From contig CANPVW010000232.1 of NCBI GenBank assembly GCA_947581745.1, positions 1 through 22,268 on the forward strand: 22,268 bases of DNA, written 5' to 3'. Under the pieces are notes generated by a model, which searched no databases, had not been told where the DNA came from, and saw only the letters and a list, made by a program, of their open reading frames with translations. Every line of letters begins with the position of its first letter. The stretch's first letter is position 1. A program made the position numbers and the translations under genes. The stretch comes from Candidatus Benthicola azotiphorus. Lineage in GTDB: Bacteria; Gemmatimonadota; Gemmatimonadetes; Palauibacterales; Palauibacteraceae. Positions 7,049 to 14,264 of this stretch are shown piece by piece.

Positions 7049-7526
7049 CGGCACCCGACCAACGTGTAAGTCCGCACCCGGACGTCAGAAGTCCGGACGG
7101 AACGGATCATCCTTCTCGCACCGTGGCAAACCAGCTTCGACCCCGCAGCGCTCAACTCCCTTTCCATCTTGGACACACGAAACGGGGTTTGGGATGACCG
7201 CCGGAAGCGATCGCTTCTCTCGCTACCCAATATACGTTTCGGGGATCCACGCCACCCGGGGACTGACTGGCGCTCTTCACACACCGCCGACGCCCGATCC
7301 GGATTCGTGCAAAACGTGGCGGATCACGGTGATCGGTGCGGGCCGGGGTGTTGCTGCAGCGCCACATGCCGTCGGTCCAAACTCCATGTAACGTGAGTCA
7401 TCACAGTTCATTACGTGCCTCGTTGGCTGCTCGCGCCCGATGGCCCCATGGTTGCACACGTTTCGCCCGGAAGGGTGCGTTCCGCCCGTGGGGCGCTTCC
7501 GGTCATGCAGAGTGGAGAAGGAGCGC
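7049..7526. other. Non-coding region between divergent TPR and pilX-like genes
   Basis: About 478 bases without a convincing gene; the open frames have poor composition and no recognisable start. It holds two AAGTCCG copies (7068 and 7089) interleaved with CCGGAC copies in the leader of the minus-strand gene. It also holds a perfect 14-bp palindrome GAAGCGATCGCTTC (7204-7217) and a direct repeat TWACGTG at 7389 and 7411, 22 bases apart. I cannot assign a confident promoter in either direction. Confidence 0.6.
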
Positions 7527-8642
7527 GTGAGGTCCATGGTTACGCGAGATGCCGAACAAGCACGGAAGCGACATCCGGCCCGGCTCGTCCGCAACGACAG
7601 GGGATCGGCGTTGATGATCGTTCTGATCGCCCTCGTCGGCCTGACGGCGCTGGCCGCGGCCGGAATGATCGTGACGGACACGGAGCTCAGGGCCAGCCAG
7701 AACCAGGAGGCGGGAACGAACGCGTTCTACGCGGCCGATGCCGGCTTGCAGCAATACCTGGGGACGAAGTCGGTGGCGACGAGCACCGACACGTTCACGT
7801 ACTCGGCCGGCGAGGCGATCGTCGAAGGCGAGAAGCTTCTGGATCTGCCGAACGATCGAGTCGTGTACCGGATTCGCTCCGTCTCGACGTACGCGCCGCC
7901 GCAGGGGGGCACAGCTTCGAGGACCGTGTCGCGGCTCGCACTGTTCAGCGCCGGCACGGTGGTGGCGAAGGCCTCGTTCGCATCGGGCTCGGGCCTGCTG
8001 AAGAACGGGGGCTCAGGCACGATCTCGGGAGTCGATCAGGCCACGGCTGGGGACGCGAACTGCCCGAATTCGCCGGCGCCCACGGTGGCCGGCGTCGCCG
8101 TTCCGCCGAGCGGCTACGTGCAGAGCGGCGGGGGGCTGGTCCCCACCGGTGCGCCCGACGTGTACGAGGCGCCCAGCGGGACCGAATTGCTGGAGTCGAC
8201 GGGAGTCCCGTGGAACAAGATCGTGAACGAGGGGCTCATCGCCCCGGACTACACGATTCCCCCGGACAGCTGGCCCAACTTCAGTACCATGGACGCGGAT
8301 GAATGGCCGGTCATCTACGTGAAGAACAACATCGAGGTGACTCCGACGGAAAGCGGACGTGGAACCCTGATCGTCCGCAATAACCTGACCATGGACGGCT
8401 CCTTCGAGTGGGACGGACTCGTCCTGGTCGGCGGCTACGTCACGAGCAACGGGTACCAGACGGTCGAAGGAGCGACGATCACCGGTCTCAACGAACTCCT
8501 CGGGGAGACCACGGCCGCCTCCGACCTGGGAAACGGGAACAAGAAGTTCCTGTATAATTCCTGCAAGCTGACCTACGCCTCCAAGGCCGCGTTCGGCGGA
8601 CTCTCCGAGGTGCCCGGCAGCTGGTTCGAGCGCTGGCAGTAG
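7527..8642 (+). CDS. PilX-like type IV pilus assembly protein
   Basis: A protein of about 371 residues. The N-terminal segment DRGSALMIVLIALVGLTALAA, then TDTELRASQ and AFYAADAGLQ, is the signature of PilX-type minor pilins: a class III signal with G/S at the cleavage point and Ser rather than Phe as the first mature residue. The rest, about residues 100-371, is a beta-rich exported domain. Its strand ladder near the end (IYVKNNIEV, GTLIVRNNLTMDGSFEWDGLVLVGG, VEGATITG) looks like a small right-handed helix. Minor pilins form the tip complex that primes pilus assembly. GTG 7527 is preferred for the GGAGAAGGAG just upstream; ATG 7536 is an alternative. It faces the FimT-PilV-PilW operon instead of belonging to it. 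Confidence 0.8.
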   Translation: MRSMVTRDAEQARKRHPARLVRNDRGSALMIVLIALVGLTALAAAGMIVTDTELRASQNQEAGTNAFYAADAGLQQYLGTKSVATSTDTFTYSAGEAIVEGEKLLDLPNDRVVYRIRSVSTYAPPQGGTASRTVSRLALFSAGTVVAKASFASGSGLLKNGGSGTISGVDQATAGDANCPNSPAPTVAGVAVPPSGYVQSGGGLVPTGAPDVYEAPSGTELLESTGVPWNKIVNEGLIAPDYTIPPDSWPNFSTMDADEWPVIYVKNNIEVTPTESGRGTLIVRNNLTMDGSFEWDGLVLVGGYVTSNGYQTVEGATITGLNELLGETTAASDLGNGNKKFLYNSCKLTYASKAAFGGLSEVPGSWFERWQ

Positions 8643-8680
8643 GAGGAAGGCAAGCAGGACGGAACAGGTCCCAGCATCGA

Positions 8681-8714
8681 AGAAGGGCGGCGCCCGGCCG
8701 GGCGCCGCCCTTCT
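8681..8714. terminator. Perfect palindromic bidirectional terminator
   Basis: AGAAGGGCGGCGCCCGG (8681-8697) is followed directly by its exact reverse complement (8698-8714). The hairpin would have a tetraloop and about 15 bp of GC-rich stem, flanked by a short purine run on one side and TTCT on the other. It lies in the 103-base gap between convergent pilX-like and pilW-like genes, so it can end both transcripts. Confidence 0.8.
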
Positions 8715-8745
8715 CACATTCGCTCCACCTCAGAACCGGTTCCGG

Positions 8746-9579
8746 TCAGTTCCGGAACGGGATGTCGAACTGCAGGTCGCGCTCCACGTCGTAACGATTC
8801 GCGCCGTCCCCGATCGCCGTGGCGGTCACTCGAATCGCTACCACCTGATCGAAGTTCGCGCTCGAGACACTGCTCTGAACGCTTCCGTCGTCCATGAGGT
8901 AACTGAACGCGGCGTCGTTCTCGTACGGCCCCACGAGCTCCTGCGAGCCGCGCCACAGGGCGGTCCGGGAACTGAAGAACGACGAGGGCGCGAAGTGGTA
9001 GGACAGGCGGCTGTAGAACCGGACCATGGCCCCCGGATCCGGCACCCCGGAAGTGAAGTTCCCACCCCACCCGGAAAGCTGCGCGTACGAGTTGTCGGGA
9101 TTGCTCGAAGGCGAGCCGTTCGCCACGCACGTGGCCTTGGGCCCGGACCCGGTCGAAACCGTCGAGGGAAGGAAGGCGTCCGCGTACTCGAAGTCTTCCT
9201 CGTAGGGGTCCGAGTAAGCTGTGCCGAGGAAGCCTCCGTCGAGTCCCCAGGCCGCCACCGTGTCGTAGACCATCAGCGTCGCCTCGTCGGTGGCCGTGGT
9301 GTCGCACACGATCGCCCGCATGATGTCGAACCGCACCGCAACGGAATCGGATTCGGCCGCCAGCAGGTCCGTGGCCGACGCCATCCGGAGCTCCGACGAC
9401 ACGATATCGAACGTGGCCCGGTTGCTCTGCTCCGCCCATATCTGGTCGTCGGTATGCTCGTAGAACCGGCTCTGCCCCAACAGCAGCGAGAGCATGGCCG
9501 AAGCAAGCAGACCGCTGATCACGAGGGTGATGAGCGCCTCAACGATGGTGAAGCCTGCCTCCGACTTGATCCGCTTCAT
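8746..9579 (-). CDS. PilW-like type IV minor pilin
   Basis: A 277-residue prepilin-like protein. It begins MKRIKSEAGFTIVEALITL, with the prepilin peptidase site G9|F10 and the assembly glutamate at mature position 5 (E14). A single hydrophobic helix (10-32) anchors it in the inner membrane until assembly. The long C-terminal domain has no enzymatic motif, which fits PilW. It holds two cysteines (in IVCDTT and ATCVANG) that could pair. The ATG at 9579 is well supported: GAGGAG lies 9 bases upstream and the prepilin leader begins there, although the frame is open further upstream. It is the last gene of a fimT-pilV-pilW operon, 13 bases after pilV. Confidence 0.85.
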   Translation of the reverse strand: MKRIKSEAGFTIVEALITLVISGLLASAMLSLLLGQSRFYEHTDDQIWAEQSNRATFDIVSSELRMASATDLLAAESDSVAVRFDIMRAIVCDTTATDEATLMVYDTVAAWGLDGGFLGTAYSDPYEEDFEYADAFLPSTVSTGSGPKATCVANGSPSSNPDNSYAQLSGWGGNFTSGVPDPGAMVRFYSRLSYHFAPSSFFSSRTALWRGSQELVGPYENDAAFSYLMDDGSVQSSVSSANFDQVVAIRVTATAIGDGANRYDVERDLQFDIPFRN

Positions 9580-9592
9580 TCGGAATGGCTCC

Positions 9593-10012
9593 TCATGGGC
9601 TGGCCGGAACCGGATCCGGCAGCGGTTTCGGCTTGTAGAGACGTGCCGTGTAGCTGCGTGCTCCCACATCGCCCACCCCGGCGACGACGACCGCCACCTG
9701 TTTGACCCGCGACGAGATGTCGCTGACGGTGATCGCCACCGTGTATTCGTGTCCGGCGATGCTCACGGTATCCGTTCCGCTCGCCGCCGCCGAAAACCCG
9801 TCACCCTGCACGTCCTCCAGCACGATCTGCGCTGCCGCGGCCTGCTCGCTGCGCCACTTGGCGATCCTCGCCTGGTCGGCCGAGGCCAGACTCAGACCGC
9901 TCACGGCCACGAGGCCGATCACGAGGATGGTCAGTGCTATCAACGTCTCGACAAGCCCGAATCCGCTCTCGTCCTGCAGACGGGACTTCAACCGCGTCGC
10001 ATCATCCCTCAT
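9593..10012 (-). CDS. PilV-like type IV minor pilin
   Basis: A 139-residue prepilin. The leader ends at G17|F18 (QDESGFGLVETLIALTILVIG), with glutamate at mature position 5 (E22) and a hydrophobic helix to about residue 40. GLVETLIALTILVIGL is characteristic of PilV/GspI-type pseudopilins. The globular part (about 45-139) is short and has no cysteines. A GAGGG lies about 7 bases before the ATG. The stop codon overlaps the ribosome binding region of pilW, and the gene starts 10 bases after the FimT-like gene, so the three are probably translated from one message. Confidence 0.88.
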   Translation of the reverse strand: MRDDATRLKSRLQDESGFGLVETLIALTILVIGLVAVSGLSLASADQARIAKWRSEQAAAAQIVLEDVQGDGFSAAASGTDTVSIAGHEYTVAITVSDISSRVKQVAVVVAGVGDVGARSYTARLYKPKPLPDPVPASP

Positions 10013-10022
10013 CGACCCGCCC

Positions 10023-10484
10023 TCAGTTCGTGGTGATCCGGTGACGTCCGAGTCCGTTGACGACGACTCGCTTCGACCCGGCGTTGCTCCCGATGTCGAT
10101 CACGGCGAAGGCCGATGACAGCATGCCCCGCGCGTTGAACGTCAGTGAGTCGCCCGCGTTGACGATGTCCAACGCCTGGAGCGGGAGGTCCGATTCCGCG
10201 TCGAACTGGCGTGTCTTCAGGACGTTTCCGGACGCATCCCGGATCTGGTAGCTCTGCGTCGATTCATCAGCCACGAGAGAGACGTTGGCCCGGTCGCGGA
10301 TCGCGTAGGTGCGGGCCATCGCCGCGTCCGCCGCAACGACCTGTGCGGCACGGTTGAGAATCGTCCGCTGTCTGAAGTTCCGGAACGATGTATTGGCGAT
10401 CAGGCCCACGACACTCAGTATCGTGATGCCGATCAGCAGCTCGACCAGCGTGAAGCCCCCCTGGCTGTTTCGGCGCTTGTTCAT
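10023..10484 (-). CDS. FimT/GspH-like pseudopilin
   Basis: A 153-residue prepilin beginning MNKRRNSQGGFTLVELLIG, with cleavage expected at G10|F11 and glutamate at mature position 5 (E15). After the membrane helix (11-31) comes AAQVVAADAAMARTYAIRDRANVSL, matching the GspH/FimT helix-loop pattern, then a beta domain ending SKRVVVNGLGRHRITT as in that family. FimT proteins help initiate pili and bind DNA in some bacteria. The frame is open upstream to 10613, but the prepilin leader fixes the start at 10484. No strong ribosome binding site is visible. It is the first gene of the pilin operon. Confidence 0.87.
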   Translation of the reverse strand: MNKRRNSQGGFTLVELLIGITILSVVGLIANTSFRNFRQRTILNRAAQVVAADAAMARTYAIRDRANVSLVADESTQSYQIRDASGNVLKTRQFDAESDLPLQALDIVNAGDSLTFNARGMLSSAFAVIDIGSNAGSKRVVVNGLGRHRITTN

Positions 10485-10817
10485 GAAGTCCGTTGCTCTG
10501 CTTGTGCTCTCGTGCGGCATCCGGCGCCGCCGCGATGACTGTCTGCCGGTGGAAGCGCAATTCACGGACCAGCCCCGAGCGACGGATTCGGCCGCGCGTC
10601 GCAAGGCAGGCAATCCGACCGACGGGAAGCATTCATCACTTCTAATGCATTGCTGATAAGTCAGTTACGGTGCGAGAATCCGGCATTCTCCCCGAGAAGT
10701 GCCCGAAGATGCACCGAACATCGATGACAGGGGCGAGCGACGCGCATGGTGGCACTTTTCCGCAGGGTGCAAGATCTTCAGGGAGTTTTCCGCCGCGAAT
10801 CCAACGGGAGGCAGTCC
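10485..10817. other. Divergent intergenic region between the pilin operon and the DUF3365 lipoprotein gene
   Basis: A 333-base gap with no convincing gene. Its most AT-rich stretch, 10629-10660, is the likeliest place for promoters of both flanking genes. On the plus strand TTCATC (10632-10637), a 17-base spacer and GATAAG (10655-10660) form a weak sigma-70 pattern. On the minus strand TTATCA, 17-18 bases and a TGAAT-like -10 occupy the same bases. Neither is strong. Confidence 0.45.
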
Positions 10818-11423
10818 ATGGATCGGCTTGCGAGAACGACGTTCATGCTTTTGCTGGCGGGAATCGTCGCGTCGTGCGGCGCCGGCGAGGAGGAGGAAGT
10901 CCCCGCCGAGGTCCAGGAGGCCGTGATCGCGATCGGGTCTTCGGCGTCCGACGCCCTGCTTCACACCCTGATGGCTAACCTCACGGCGGCGATGCAGGAG
11001 AACGGAGCCGCCGGGGCGATCGAATTCTGCTCGACGAGCGCGAGTGGCCTCACGGCGGAAGTCGTCCGCGAGGTGGGAGTCGACATGAAGCGGACGAGCC
11101 TGCGGTATCGAAACCCCGCCAACGCTCCGGACGAGCAGGAGATCAAGGCGCTGAGACACTTCCAGTCCGTCCTCAGCGAGACGGGGCAGCTTCCCGGCCC
11201 GCTGGTGCTGAAAGCAGGGAGGGACGAGTACCGGTTCTACCGCCCGCTGACGCTGGCGCCACCGTGCCTCAGGTGCCACGGCTCCGCCGGGGAGGTGGAC
11301 CCGACAGTGCAGGCCATCCTGGACGAACGATACCCGGACGACATGGCGACCGGATACTCCGCGGGCGACTTCCGGGGAGTGATCAGAGTCTCCGTGCCGG
11401 CCGACCGGATCGGCCCGACCTGA
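10818..11423 (+). CDS. Tll0287-like (DUF3365) c-type haem-binding lipoprotein
   Basis: A 201-residue exported protein. The signal ends in a lipobox (IVASC, Cys20), so it is probably a lipoprotein. The body matches the DUF3365/Tll0287-like domain: a helical N-terminal half (30-95) and a C-terminal half with the haem attachment motif CLRCH at 150-154, preceded by YRPLTLAPP and followed by FRGVIRVSVP near the end. Proteins of this family carry one covalently bound haem outside the cytoplasm and are thought to sense redox state or small ligands. The ATG has GGGAGG 6-7 bases upstream. It lies 44 bases before the aminotransferase gene, so they may be co-transcribed, with no clear functional link. 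The haem assignment rests on the CxxCH motif. Confidence 0.82.
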   Translation: MDRLARTTFMLLLAGIVASCGAGEEEEVPAEVQEAVIAIGSSASDALLHTLMANLTAAMQENGAAGAIEFCSTSASGLTAEVVREVGVDMKRTSLRYRNPANAPDEQEIKALRHFQSVLSETGQLPGPLVLKAGRDEYRFYRPLTLAPPCLRCHGSAGEVDPTVQAILDERYPDDMATGYSAGDFRGVIRVSVPADRIGPT

Positions 11424-11467
11424 CGGACGAGCCGGCGGTCCACCAACATCGAACCTGAAGACGACAC

Positions 11468-12655
11468 ATGCGAAGACCGCAAGTCCAGGCGCTGGCTCCA
11501 CCGGACCGGATCCTGATGGGGCCCGGACCGAGCAACGTGCCATCCCGGGTGCTGCAGGCGATGAGCACTCCGTTGATCGGCCACCTCGATCCCGCGTTCA
11601 TCGAGATCATGAAGGAGACGCAGGACCTCCTGCGGTACGCGTTCCGGACCGAAAACCGGTGGACGATCCCGGTAAGTGGTACCGGCTCGGCGGCCATGGA
11701 GGCGGCGTTCACGAATCTCGTCGAGCCCGGCGACGTCGTCCTCGTCCCGACCAACGGCTACTTCGGCGCCCGGATGGACAGCATGGCGCGGCGAGCGGGA
11801 GGCGAGGTCGTGTACGTACACGCTCCCTGGGGTGAGCCGCTCGACCCTGATGATGTGCGGGCGGCTTTCGCGATGCACCGACCGGCGGTATTCGGCTTCG
11901 TTCACGCGGAAACCAGCACCGGCGCCCTTCAGCCTCACGTGCCCGACCTTACGGCTATCGCTCACGAGCACGGGGCGCTGGTGATCGCCGACACGGTGAC
12001 CTCGCTCGGTGGAGTGGAGCTTCGAGTCGACGAGTGGGAGATCGACGTCGCATACTCCGGCGGGCAGAAGTGCCTGTCCTGTTCGCCGGGAGCGAGTCCT
12101 CTCACCCTGAACGAGACCGCGTTCGAGAAGGTCCGGAACCGGGCGGAAACGGTGCGGAGCTGGTACCTGGATGTCGGTCTGCTCGAGAGCTACTGGGGAG
12201 ACGACCGCTCCTATCACCACACGGCGCCGATCACGGCCATCTACGGACTGCGCGAGGCCCTCCGCCTCGTAGCGGAGGAAGGGATCGAGGAGCGCTGGTC
12301 GCGTCACCTCCGGATCGCCGGGGCGCTGAAGGCCGGCGTGCAGGCCATGGGTCTCGAGATGAACGCCGACGACGAATTCTGGCTCCCCAGCCTGAACGCC
12401 GTCCGGATCCCCGAGGGGTCGGATGCGAAGGCCCTGTGCCGCCATTTGCTCCTGACGCACGGCATCGAGATCGCCGGCGGGCTCGGTGAGCTGGCCGGGA
12501 AGATCATCCGCATCGGCTGCATGGGACACTCCGCGCAGCCCCGTAACGTCCTCGCCCTCCTGCCCGCCCTGGGCGATGGCTTCGCCCGACAGGGCATCAC
12601 GCTGGACGTCGGGGCCGGACTCGATGCGGTGTCGGAGGCGCTCCGGGCCGGCTGA
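11468..12655 (+). CDS. Class V PLP-dependent aminotransferase, alanine-glyoxylate/serine-pyruvate type
   Basis: A 395-residue fold-type I PLP enzyme of the alanine-glyoxylate/serine-pyruvate aminotransferase family. It opens with the family signature RILMGPGPSNVPSRVLQAM and PLIGHLDPAF. PLP-binding elements are SGTGSAAMEAA (70-80), Asp175 in VIADTVTSLGG (pairs with the pyridine nitrogen) and the Schiff-base Lys201 in SGGQKCLSCSPG. The C-terminal GELAGKIIRIGCMGHSAQPRNV is typical. It transfers an amino group between alanine, serine or a related donor and glyoxylate or another keto acid; the exact substrate cannot be told from sequence. Length is normal. It lies 10 bases before the GT39 gene and is probably co-transcribed with it. 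Confidence 0.9.
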   Translation: MRRPQVQALAPPDRILMGPGPSNVPSRVLQAMSTPLIGHLDPAFIEIMKETQDLLRYAFRTENRWTIPVSGTGSAAMEAAFTNLVEPGDVVLVPTNGYFGARMDSMARRAGGEVVYVHAPWGEPLDPDDVRAAFAMHRPAVFGFVHAETSTGALQPHVPDLTAIAHEHGALVIADTVTSLGGVELRVDEWEIDVAYSGGQKCLSCSPGASPLTLNETAFEKVRNRAETVRSWYLDVGLLESYWGDDRSYHHTAPITAIYGLREALRLVAEEGIEERWSRHLRIAGALKAGVQAMGLEMNADDEFWLPSLNAVRIPEGSDAKALCRHLLLTHGIEIAGGLGELAGKIIRIGCMGHSAQPRNVLALLPALGDGFARQGITLDVGAGLDAVSEALRAG

Positions 12656-12665
12656 TGGTCGCACG

Positions 12666-14264
12666 ATGGCCGTAGAGGAAGCCGAGCGAGCGAGGCGTGC
12701 GCGGAACAGCGACAGGGCCTGGCACCTGGCCGTCGCGGTCGTGCTGGGGTCAGCCGCCGTCCGTCTGGCCCTTTCGGGCCTGATTCCACTGTTCCCGGAC
12801 GAAACCTACTACTGGGACTGGTCCCGCAGGCCAGCGGCATCCTATTTCGATCACCCGCCGGGTATCGCCGGCCTGATCGGGTTCGGCACGGCGCTGTTCG
12901 GGCACACCCGGGTCGGGGTACGCTTCGGCGCGCTAGTTCTGGGCCTCCTCGGATCCCTGGCGGCGATCGCGACCGCGCGGCGCCTGGACAGCGCCGGTGC
13001 GGCGCTCCGGGCAGCTCTCGTTCTCGCTGTCCTGCCGATGGCCGCCGTCGGACTGCTTCTCGCCACGCCCGACGCTCCGCTCCTGTCGGCGCTCGCCGTC
13101 TCGATGTGGGCACTCGTGCGGGCGCTGGAGGGAGAGCCGGGGACGCCACTGGAGATCGGCTGGTGGTGTGTCTCGGGGCTGGCTCTCGGGGCGGCGATGC
13201 TCTCCAAGTACACGGCCGTGCTGCTGCCAGCCGGCGCCGCGCTGGGATTCGCGCTCGACCCGCGGCTCCGACGGCGACTCCTGACCCCCGGGCCGTGGAT
13301 CGGTGTGGGACTCGCGCTGGCCGCGTTCGCGCCCGTGCTCATGTGGAACGCGGAACGGGGCTGGCCTTCCTTCGTCTTCCAGTTGCGGCACGGTCTCGGT
13401 AGCGGCGGAACGGGCGCCGCGGCTCGGGTGCTGGGAGGGGTGAGCCGCGAGCTCGAGTTTCTGGGAGGCCAGCTCAGTCTCGTCTCTCCGATTCTCTGGG
13501 CGCTTCTGGCCCTGGCGACCGCGCGGGCGCTGAGAGACGGGCTCCAAGGCAGGGGCGACGCGCGGAAGACTGTGCTGGCCGCGATCGCGCTCCTCGTCTT
13601 CCTGACCTTCGCTCTGAGCTCCCTCAGGCGGCGCGTCGAACCGAACTGGCCGGCTCCCGCCTACGTGGCGGGTGTCGTCCTGCTCGCCACGGCCGCGATG
13701 CGGGAAGCCGGCCGCAGGTGGTTGACGTGGGGACTGTGGCTCGGTGCGGCGCTGGTGGCCGTCGTGTTCGCACAGGCCCTGGTTCCCCTCTTGCCGATCG
13801 ACGCCAGGCGCGATCCCGTGGCCCAGGCGCACGGCTGGGAGTCCCTCGCGGCAGCGACCGGAGATGTCCGGGCCCATCTGCTGGCGAGCGGGTGCCCCGC
13901 GGTTCACATCGCCACGAACCGTTACCAGGAGGCCTCGGAGCTCGCTTTCCACCTGCCCGACCACCCGACGGTGTCGGCGCTCAACATCGGTCGGCGGAGC
14001 AACCAGTACGCACTCTGGCCCGGCTTCGAGGACACGGCCAAACCCCGCGACTGCCTGGTGTTCGTCGACATCGACGATCCAGGAGCGAGGCGCATCGCGG
14101 AGGAGCTCGAAAGCGGGTTCGGCGCCCTGGCCGAGATCGGTCACGCCCAGCGAAGGCGAGGCGGCCGCGTGACGGCGGACTACCGCCTGTGCAGTTTCAC
14201 GGACTGGAGCGGGAAGCCTCTCGTTTCCGGATCAGGCCGTCAGCCGCCTCCCCGTTCCAGGTAG
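12666..14264 (+). CDS. GT39-family membrane glycosyltransferase (ArnT/PMT-like)
   Basis: A 532-residue polytopic protein of the GT-C superfamily. It carries the catalytic acidic motif in the first periplasmic loop, FPDETYYWDWSR (Asp45-Glu46), followed by YFDHPPG at 61-66, the ArnT/PMT_2 pattern. About ten to twelve hydrophobic helices span residues 18 to 390, then a soluble domain of about 130 residues (400-532) lies outside the membrane. Such enzymes move a sugar from a lipid-phosphate donor to lipid A, protein or another acceptor in the periplasm; donor and acceptor here are unknown. Translation should start at ATG 12666; the frame is open upstream but overlaps the aminotransferase. Its 3' end overlaps the convergent M20 gene by 25 bases. 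Confidence 0.87.
   Translation: MAVEEAERARRARNSDRAWHLAVAVVLGSAAVRLALSGLIPLFPDETYYWDWSRRPAASYFDHPPGIAGLIGFGTALFGHTRVGVRFGALVLGLLGSLAAIATARRLDSAGAALRAALVLAVLPMAAVGLLLATPDAPLLSALAVSMWALVRALEGEPGTPLEIGWWCVSGLALGAAMLSKYTAVLLPAGAALGFALDPRLRRRLLTPGPWIGVGLALAAFAPVLMWNAERGWPSFVFQLRHGLGSGGTGAAARVLGGVSRELEFLGGQLSLVSPILWALLALATARALRDGLQGRGDARKTVLAAIALLVFLTFALSSLRRRVEPNWPAPAYVAGVVLLATAAMREAGRRWLTWGLWLGAALVAVVFAQALVPLLPIDARRDPVAQAHGWESLAAATGDVRAHLLASGCPAVHIATNRYQEASELAFHLPDHPTVSALNIGRRSNQYALWPGFEDTAKPRDCLVFVDIDDPGARRIAEELESGFGALAEIGHAQRRRGGRVTADYRLCSFTDWSGKPLVSGSGRQPPPRSR

Noticed and set aside
5432..7069. 545-codon plus-strand frame opposite the TolB-like/TPR gene
   Set aside because: It is antisense to a gene with clear domains and has Arg/His/Gln-rich shadow composition typical of GC-rich DNA.
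7340..7360. GG-N10-GC in the leader of the pilX-like gene, tested as a sigma-54 site for pilus genes
   Set aside because: The surrounding bases (GCGGGC ... TTGC) match the -24 element poorly, and such matches are common in GC-rich sequence.
7169..7396. 75-codon small gene in the intergenic region
   Set aside because: No ribosome binding site, an atypical composition, and competing frames of similar length on both strands.
10746..10775. TGGCAC followed by GTGCA, resembling a sigma-54 promoter
   Set aside because: The GG and GC dinucleotides are not ten bases apart, as sigma-54 promoters require.
12933..14144. 403-codon minus-strand frame opposite the GT39 gene
   Set aside because: Antisense shadow of the membrane protein; Arg/Gln/Glu-rich with no domain.
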